A DNA stretch of 64,000 nt from Azospirillum sp. (GTDB lineage: Bacteria; Pseudomonadota; Alphaproteobacteria; Azospirillales; Azospirillaceae): contig WGNK01000049.1 in assembly GCA_016124535.1 (NCBI GenBank), forward strand, positions 1 to 64,000. Direction: 5' to 3'. Position numbers and translations under genes: made by a program. Under the pieces are notes generated by a model. The model did not search any database and was not told where the DNA came from. It saw nothing but the letters and a program-made list of their open reading frames with translations. Of the stretch, positions 59,002-64,000 are shown piece after piece (positions within the stretch are counted from its first letter, which is position 1; the number at the start of each line of letters is the position of its first letter).

Positions 59002-59216
59002 GTCAACGATCTCCGCCACCGCCAGAATAGCCCGACAGCATTATGGAATTCTCCATCGGGGATTGAGCCAAGCCCGAGCCGGGATCGGGTGAATGCCGAC
59101 AACCAGTGGGTAATCTTCGCAACGCCATGATCTTATCATGACGAAAGCTCTCGGAAATGGGAAGAATGAGCCCACGCTGCCGATTGCCGCAGCTTTTGCT
59201 ACCGATTTGAGCGCGC

Positions 59217-59927
59217 TCAGCACGGATCCGTCGCTCCGTCGCCGCGGTCGACCACGATTTCGAATACCGAGCCCAGGCCCGGCCGGGATCGAACGTCGAT
59301 CCGATGTCCCAGCATCTGGGCCAGGCGCCCGGCGATGGTCAGCCCGATGCCCAGGCCCTGGGCGCCGATCCGGGGAGACTCCAGGCGGCGATAAAGGTCG
59401 AAAATCTCGGAAATCTGCTCCGGTGCAATCCCGATTCCGGTATCCCAGACCTGGATGCGCAGGCAGGTCGCGGTGGAGCGGCAGCCGATCAGAATGCCGC
59501 CGCGGCGGGTATAGCGGACCGCGTTGCCGACAAGATTGCGCAGGATGCGTTCGAGCATGCCGGGATCGCTGACGATGCGCGCGCGCGAGCCGATCATCCG
59601 GAGCTCCAGCCCGGCGGCCTCGGCATGGGCGGCGAATTCGTCGAACAGGCGGTCGAGCAACGGCGCGATCGGAAAGGATACCAGCTCAGGTCGCTCCAGC
59701 CCGGCATCCAGGCGGGCGATCCCGAGCAGCCCGTCGAGCATCGCCTGCAGCGACGACAGCGACTGGCCCAGTTTGTCCAGGGCATCAGCGAGCGCCGGAT
59801 CCCGGTTGCGCCGCTGCAGCACCGAGTGAAACAGCAGGGCGGCATGCAACGGCTGGTTCAGATCGTGGCTGGCCGCGGCAAGCGACCACGGGCCGCCGGC
59901 GCCGACGGTTGGTTGCGATCCGGTCAT
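59217..59927 (-). CDS. Histidine kinase without a sensor domain
   Basis: A 236-residue kinase consisting almost only of the catalytic core. The acceptor His21 is in AAASHDLNQPLHAALLFHSV, just after the start. The ATPase domain has ILRNLVGNAVRYT, VWDTGIGIA and GLGIGLTIAGRLAQM. It has no membrane helix or PAS, so it must be told what to sense by another protein. Its core closely resembles that of the hybrid kinase at 55447, suggesting a paralogue. It starts 101 bp after hypC on the same strand. The ATG at 59927 is chosen; an upstream GTG is possible. Confidence 0.87.
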   Translation of the reverse strand: MTGSQPTVGAGGPWSLAAASHDLNQPLHAALLFHSVLQRRNRDPALADALDKLGQSLSSLQAMLDGLLGIARLDAGLERPELVSFPIAPLLDRLFDEFAAHAEAAGLELRMIGSRARIVSDPGMLERILRNLVGNAVRYTRRGGILIGCRSTATCLRIQVWDTGIGIAPEQISEIFDLYRRLESPRIGAQGLGIGLTIAGRLAQMLGHRIDVRSRPGLGSVFEIVVDRGDGATDPC

Positions 59928-60028
59928 CGGCTTGCCCCGGCAGGACACACGCACCTCCATCCCAGTCTCAGGCGGGGCCGCTCCTGGCCAGTCCGTCGTC
60001 GCCTCGGCGCGCCGGCCGGCCCCGGCGG

Positions 60029-60268
60029 TCAGCGCACCACCGCGCCCTCGGGCAAGGCCCCTGACTCTTCAAGCAGCGCCAGGGTCAGTTCGGCGTCCTC
60101 GGTATCCAGCTTGTTGAGCGCGAACCCGGTATGGACGATGACGTAGTCGCCGACTGCCGGGTCCTCGACCAGGGACAGGCAGACCTCGACTTTGATGCCA
60201 CCCAGGCTGACCGTGCCCATATCGCCGTCATGCAGTGCGACGATACGGGCGGGAATCGCGAGGCACAT
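60029..60268 (-). CDS. hypC: [NiFe]-hydrogenase maturation chaperone HypC
   Basis: A complete 79-residue HypC/HupF protein. The essential N-terminal Cys2 is in MCLAIPARIV. GDYVIVHTGFALNKLD is the second conserved block. HypC with HypD carries the Fe(CN)2CO group to the hydrogenase large subunit. It is 62 bp after hypF. hypD and hypE are not in the window. Confidence 0.93.
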   Translation of the reverse strand: MCLAIPARIVALHDGDMGTVSLGGIKVEVCLSLVEDPAVGDYVIVHTGFALNKLDTEDAELTLALLEESGALPEGAVVR

Positions 60269-60330
60269 GCTTTGGACTCCCAGATTCTTGGCGCCGCACG
60301 CAAACTGGTAGCGGGCCGGCCGCCGGCGGC

Positions 60331-62655
60331 TTATCCCGACTCCCCGACCACCCGGGCCGCCACCCAGGCTTGGCCAAGGCTGAGCCCGCCATCGCCCGGC
60401 GGCGCGCGACGCGCGACCAGACTGGCGATCCCGCGTGCGGCGAAGCCCGCGATCAGCCCTTCCGCCAGGACCCGATTGACCATGCAACCACCGGCCAGCA
60501 CGATGCGGTCGAACCGGTGTCTTGTCAGAACCGGCAGTGTCCACGAGACCAGTGCCGCAACCATGGTACCATGGAACAGGTTGGCACCGTCGCGCGCATT
60601 GACATGGCGCAATTGTTCGAACAGTGGCAACAAGTCGAGGACGTTCGCGGCCACGGTCCAGCCGTCGGCCGCAATGCTCGGCCGGGTGACCAGGGACTCC
60701 AGCACCATCGGCGCTTCGCCTTCGAAACCGGCGCGCGGGCGTACGCCCAGCACGCCGCAGGCGGCATCGAACCAGCGGCCGCAGGAACTGGTCGGCGGCG
60801 CTTGCTGGCGCCGTTCGAGCAGCCGGCGGACCCCGGCCGCCGGGCCGAACCCGGCAAAGCGCGGCTCGATTTCGTCGCCGCGGCCGAGCCGGTGCAACGC
60901 CGCCGCGGCCATCCGCCACGGTTGGCGCGCGGCGGCGTCGCCGCCCGGCTGCGCCAGTTCGGCCAAGTGACCGAGCCGCTCGAAACCGGCACCGTCGACC
61001 AGCAGCAGCTCACCACCCCAGGACCCGCCGTCGCGGCCCAGGCCGAAGCCGTCGAGGGCGAGCCCGAGCGTCGGCCCCTCGATGCTGTGCTCCGCCAAAA
61101 CCGCGGCGATATGGGCATGGTGGTGCTGGACCGGAATCGCGGGCAGGCCGGACTGGCCGGCGAAGCGGGTCGAAAAGAAATCCGGATGGAGATCATGGGC
61201 GACCGCGACCGGCTGAATGTCGAGGAGGCCGAGCAGGTGCGCCACCGTCTCGCGGTAGAATTCGACGGTCGCCACGTTGTCGAGGCTGCCGACATGCTGG
61301 GACAGCCAGGCCTCGCTGCCGCGGGTTGCGCACACCGTCGCCTTGAGCAGGCCGCCGAGACCGAGCACCGGCGCCGCCGTTCGAGCCAGCCGGATCGGCG
61401 TCGGCACCTGGCCGCGGGCCCGCCGAATGAAGCAGGGCTGGCGATCGATCACCCGAACCACGCTGTCGTCGACCCGGATCACGATGTCGCGGTCGTGGTC
61501 GACGATCAGGTCGGCAATCCGGGCCAGTCGCCGCCCGGCCTCTTCGTTGGCCGTGACCAGCGGCTCGCCGCCCGGATTGGCGCTGGTCATCACCAGGACC
61601 AGGTCCTGGGGGGAGGCGAGCCACGCGGTGCCCGCGGGCCGCCCGGCCGCCTCGTGAAACAGCAGGTAGTGGAGCGGGGTATAGGGCAGCATGATCCCGA
61701 GCCAGGCCAGGTCCGGCGCCAGGTCCGGCGCCAGGTTCGGCGCCAGGTTCGGCGCCAGGTTCGGCGCCAGGGCCGGGGCCGCCGCGGTGCCGGCGTCGAC
61801 TGTGGTCCGCAGCAGCACGATCGGCCGCGCCGGGCTGGTCAGCAGCGCCGCTTCCTCCGGCGCGACCTGCGCCAGCCGGCGGGCCGAGGCGAGGTTGGCG
61901 ACCATCACCGCGAACGGCTTGCCGTCGCGCTGCTTGCGCCGCCGCAGCGTGGCGACGGCATCGCGGTTGCCGGCGTCGCACGCCAAGTGGAAGCCGCCCA
62001 GGCCCTTGAGCGCGACGATCCGCCCGGCTCGCAACTGGTCCAGGATCACCGCGATCGGGTGGGACAGCTGCGGGCCGCAAGCCGGGCAGGCGGTCGGCTG
62101 GGCATGGAAACGGCGGTCGCCGGGGTCCTGGTATTCGCCGGCACAGGCGGGGCACAGCGCGAAACCGGCCATTGCGGTGTTCGGCCGATCGTAGGGCAGG
62201 CGGCGCGTCAGGGTGAAGCGCGGGCCGCACTGGGTGCAGTTGAGGAAGGGGTAGCGCCAGCGGCGGTCGGCGGGGTCGAACAGCTCGGCCAGGCAAGCGT
62301 CGCAGACCGCGGCGTCGGGCGGCAGGCCGGTGGTGGCAGCGCGGCCGTGGTCGCTGGCGCGGATGGTAAAACCGGCCTGGTCGGCCACGATCGGGATCGA
62401 CGCCGACTCGACGGCGTCGATCCGGGCCAGGCTCGGCGCTTCGCTGGCCAAGGCCGCCAGGAACGCCTGGCAACTTTGCCCCTGGATCTCCAGCAGGACG
62501 CCGTCGCCGTCGTTGAGGACGAAGCCGGCCAGCGCGAATCGCGCGGCCAGGCCATAGACGTAGGGTCGGAACCCGACCCCCTGAACCTGACCGCGAACCC
62601 GCACCCGAAGCCGTTGCAGGCTGCCGTCCTTCGGGAAGCCCGCCGCCGCGGTCAA
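60331..62655 (-). CDS. hypF: Carbamoyltransferase HypF (hydrogenase maturation)
   Basis: A 774-residue enzyme making the cyanide ligands of [NiFe] hydrogenase from carbamoyl phosphate. The N-terminal acylphosphatase domain has RVRGQVQGVGFRPYVYGLA. Two zinc fingers follow (CDACLAELF...NCTQCGP and CPACAGEY...ACPACGP), then a YrdC-like domain and a Kae1-like domain with VQHHHAHIAAVLAEH. The start is a TTG at 62655; any later start would remove the acylphosphatase core. A 12-bp tandem repeat (61707-61766) adds extra Asn/Asp-Leu-Ala-Pro units in the YrdC-like part. Confidence 0.93.
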   Translation of the reverse strand: MTAAAGFPKDGSLQRLRVRVRGQVQGVGFRPYVYGLAARFALAGFVLNDGDGVLLEIQGQSCQAFLAALASEAPSLARIDAVESASIPIVADQAGFTIRASDHGRAATTGLPPDAAVCDACLAELFDPADRRWRYPFLNCTQCGPRFTLTRRLPYDRPNTAMAGFALCPACAGEYQDPGDRRFHAQPTACPACGPQLSHPIAVILDQLRAGRIVALKGLGGFHLACDAGNRDAVATLRRRKQRDGKPFAVMVANLASARRLAQVAPEEAALLTSPARPIVLLRTTVDAGTAAAPALAPNLAPNLAPNLAPDLAPDLAWLGIMLPYTPLHYLLFHEAAGRPAGTAWLASPQDLVLVMTSANPGGEPLVTANEEAGRRLARIADLIVDHDRDIVIRVDDSVVRVIDRQPCFIRRARGQVPTPIRLARTAAPVLGLGGLLKATVCATRGSEAWLSQHVGSLDNVATVEFYRETVAHLLGLLDIQPVAVAHDLHPDFFSTRFAGQSGLPAIPVQHHHAHIAAVLAEHSIEGPTLGLALDGFGLGRDGGSWGGELLLVDGAGFERLGHLAELAQPGGDAAARQPWRMAAAALHRLGRGDEIEPRFAGFGPAAGVRRLLERRQQAPPTSSCGRWFDAACGVLGVRPRAGFEGEAPMVLESLVTRPSIAADGWTVAANVLDLLPLFEQLRHVNARDGANLFHGTMVAALVSWTLPVLTRHRFDRIVLAGGCMVNRVLAEGLIAGFAARGIASLVARRAPPGDGGLSLGQAWVAARVVGESG
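61707..61766. repeat. 12-bp tandem repeat inside hypF, five copies
   Basis: Units of CCAGGTCCGGCG or CCAGGTTCGGCG encode a run of (N/D)LAP tetrapeptides around residues 297-316 of HypF. The period keeps the frame. Confidence 0.95.
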
Positions 62656-62662
62656 GGCCGGC

Positions 62663-62983
62663 TCACAAGCGGTTGCGCATGAAATGGAAGGCGAGATCCA
62701 GCGCGAGCAGCACGCCGCCGAACGGCAGGGCGAGCTTCAGCAGGTCCATGGAGTCGTATTTGGTGGCACCGCCGGTGTGCTCGGCGAGAATGAACCAGAG
62801 CAGATAAGGCACGAAACCGATCAGCGACAGCATGAAAAAATTGCGGGTCGTATAATTCAGATAATGTCGCAGCAATAACAGCGCGACAATCACGAAGACA
62901 ATCGAAATAATATACTTGGAAACCTCGTCGAAGGCGGAGCCGATGAACAGCAAACCCACCAGACCCAGCGCGGTGAATACCAT
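62663..62983 (-). CDS. Small membrane protein inside the hyp operon
   Basis: A 106-residue protein with three to four hydrophobic helices (MVFTALGLVGLLFIGSAF, YIISIVFVIVALLLL, FFMLSLIGFVPYLLWFILA, LALPFGGVLLALDLAF). No family is recognised. The ATG at 62983 with GGGAG 8 bp upstream is preferred over a TTG at 63016. The coding DNA is noticeably AT-richer than hypB and hypF on either side. It ends 7 bp before the hypF start. This is not a usual member of a hyp operon. Confidence 0.68.
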   Translation of the reverse strand: MVFTALGLVGLLFIGSAFDEVSKYIISIVFVIVALLLLRHYLNYTTRNFFMLSLIGFVPYLLWFILAEHTGGATKYDSMDLLKLALPFGGVLLALDLAFHFMRNRL

Positions 62984-63028
62984 AAGCACGCTCCCGGTTG
63001 GCCGGATTGTGGCCAATAATAATCGCCT

Positions 63029-63946
63029 CTAGCGACCGGCCGGCCGTTTCTGTTGCGCCGCCGCTGCTCCAGCCTCGATCCAGGCATACCACGCCTCGAG
63101 CCCTTGCCCGCCGGTCGCGGACAGCTCGATCACCGTCAGCGACGGTTTGACGCGTCGGGCATAGCCGACCAGGCGTCCGAGGTCAAAGGTGAGATGAGGC
63201 AACAGGTCGATCTTATTGATCAGCAACAGATCCGCGGTGGCGAAGATCTCGGGATACTTGAGCGGTTTGTCCTCGCCCTCGGTGACCGACAGCACCACCA
63301 CCCGGCGGGTTTCGCCAAGATCGAAACCGGCGGGGCAGACCAGATTGCCAACATTCTCGATGAACAGCACGCCGCCCTGCGTGGCCGCCAGGGTGCCGAC
63401 TGCCTGGGTGATCATCTGGGCATCGAGATGGCAGCCCTTGCCGGTATTGATCTGGATCGCCGGCGTGCCGGTGGCGCGAATGCGCTCGGCATCGAAACTG
63501 GTTTGCTGGTCGCCCTCGATCACGGCCGCGGCGATGCGGCCCTTGAGGTCGATCAGGGTTCGCGCGAGCAGCGTGGTCTTGCCGGATCCCGGGCTCGACA
63601 TCAGGTTGACCACGAAGCTGCCGGTCGCCTCGAACAGTCGGCGGTTGACCGCGGCGAAACCGGCATTCTTGGCCAGCAGGTCCCGCTCGACCCGGATCAG
63701 GCGGGCGGCGCCGTCCTCCCGGCCCTGGCGGTGCCGCAGACTCTCCTGCCGATCGGCGCCGAGGTGATCGTCTGCGTGGCTGTGGCGGTAGATCCGGCCG
63801 TCGGCGCCGACATGCTCGTGGTCATGGCCGGGATCATGGCCGGGATCATGGCCGTGATCTGGCGCGACGCCGTGGCCCTGGGCGGCGGGGAGCGCGACGC
63901 CGTCGATCCGGGTTTCCCCCTGGCCGCAGCCGCATATCGAACACAT
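63029..63946 (-). CDS. hypB: Hydrogenase nickel incorporation GTPase HypB
   Basis: A 305-residue GTPase that loads nickel into [NiFe] hydrogenase with HypA. The N-terminal high-affinity nickel motif reads CSICGCG. A His-rich stretch (about 25-58, HGHDPGHDPGHDHEH) is the nickel store. The P-loop is SSPGSGKTTLL, the metal-binding switch contains NTGKGCHLDAQMI, and NKIDLLPHL gives guanine specificity. The ATG overlaps the hypA stop by one base (TGATG). A 12-bp tandem repeat lies in the His-rich part. Confidence 0.95.
   Translation of the reverse strand: MCSICGCGQGETRIDGVALPAAQGHGVAPDHGHDPGHDPGHDHEHVGADGRIYRHSHADDHLGADRQESLRHRQGREDGAARLIRVERDLLAKNAGFAAVNRRLFEATGSFVVNLMSSPGSGKTTLLARTLIDLKGRIAAAVIEGDQQTSFDAERIRATGTPAIQINTGKGCHLDAQMITQAVGTLAATQGGVLFIENVGNLVCPAGFDLGETRRVVVLSVTEGEDKPLKYPEIFATADLLLINKIDLLPHLTFDLGRLVGYARRVKPSLTVIELSATGGQGLEAWYAWIEAGAAAAQQKRPAGR
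63823..63858. repeat. 12-bp tandem repeat in the His-rich part of hypB
   Basis: CATGGCCGGGAT twice and CATGGCCGTGAT once, encoding repeated DPGH/DHGH units, that is, extra nickel-binding histidines. Confidence 0.9.
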
Positions 63947-64000
63947 CAGTCGACCTCCAGCTCAAGGACCCGCAACTCGTCGCCGCCAACCACCATCAAT
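63946..64000 (-). CDS. hypA: HypA, C-terminal end (gene continues beyond window)
   Basis: The last 17 complete codons read LMVVGGDELRVLELEVD then TGA, matching the C-terminal beta-strand of the nickel metallochaperone HypA (GxELxVxSLEVE). The stop shares one base with the hypB ATG. Only this tail is visible; the zinc and nickel sites lie outside the window. Confidence 0.8.
   Translation of the reverse strand, partial: LMVVGGDELRVLELEVD

Noticed and set aside
1..64000. CRISPR array or prophage
   Set aside because: All tandem repeats are contiguous 10-17 bp units without spacers, and no integrase, capsid, terminase or cas-like gene was found.

Overview
The window is GC-rich, densely coded chromosomal DNA from an alphaproteobacterium, most likely a Rhodospirillales-type organism. 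The strongest evidence is a circularly permuted, two-piece tmRNA gene (13512-13801, minus) of the alphaproteobacterial kind, next to the ssrA-tag adaptor gene sspB. An alphaproteobacterial-style SspB, ThyX, a phasin, sigma-54 promoters ahead of flagellar genes and a glcDEF set agree. No rRNA, tRNA, insertion sequence, integrase, prophage or CRISPR array was seen.

Left part (1-14.9 kb): the 3' end of an unidentified gene, an alpha/beta hydrolase, a propionyl-CoA synthetase-like enzyme, two uncharacterised proteins, a short-chain dehydrogenase, an ECF sigma factor with a membrane anti-sigma factor, ribosomal protein L36, the glycolate oxidase set glcD-glcE-glcF, a TfoX-domain protein, sspB, ssrA and thyX.

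Envelope/positioning cluster (14.9-22.0 kb, all minus): a SPOR-domain protein, a soluble ParA/MinD-like ATPase, a single-span coiled-coil protein with a Mic60-like tail, a multi-span membrane protein, a second ParA-like ATPase carrying its own membrane segment, and the GDP-mannose enzyme ManC. There is no ParB. This is the best candidate here for an undescribed system.

Polyamine-type uptake and amide-processing operon (22.1-29.1 kb, minus): a four-gene ABC importer, a nitrilase-superfamily amidase and an ATP-grasp ligase. It is divergent from a MocR/GabR-type regulator, with five copies of a TTGGCTCC motif in the gap between them.

Nitrate and accessory region (30.9-44.8 kb): a nitrate/nitrite transporter and a PP2C-phosphatase/protein-kinase fusion are transcribed divergently from two back-to-back sigma-54 promoters. 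Then come a phosphopantetheinyl transferase, a chemoreceptor, ilvD, a cupin, a Crp-type regulator, a structured intergenic region, small hypotheticals, a methyltransferase and cobS-cobC.

Flagellar region (44.8-51.2 kb, minus): a FlgK-like paralogue and flgE-flgK-flgL-flgN, each set behind its own sigma-54 promoter. Further on are a large chemoreceptor with an unknown partner, a hybrid histidine kinase, a phasin, a NarL-type regulator and a sensorless histidine kinase. The right edge holds the hydrogenase maturation genes hypA(partial)-hypB-orf-hypF-hypC.

Two sequence habits recur: three copies of a dispersed CCCTCTCCC-type palindrome, and short tandem duplications (10-17 bp) at or just after many stop codons.
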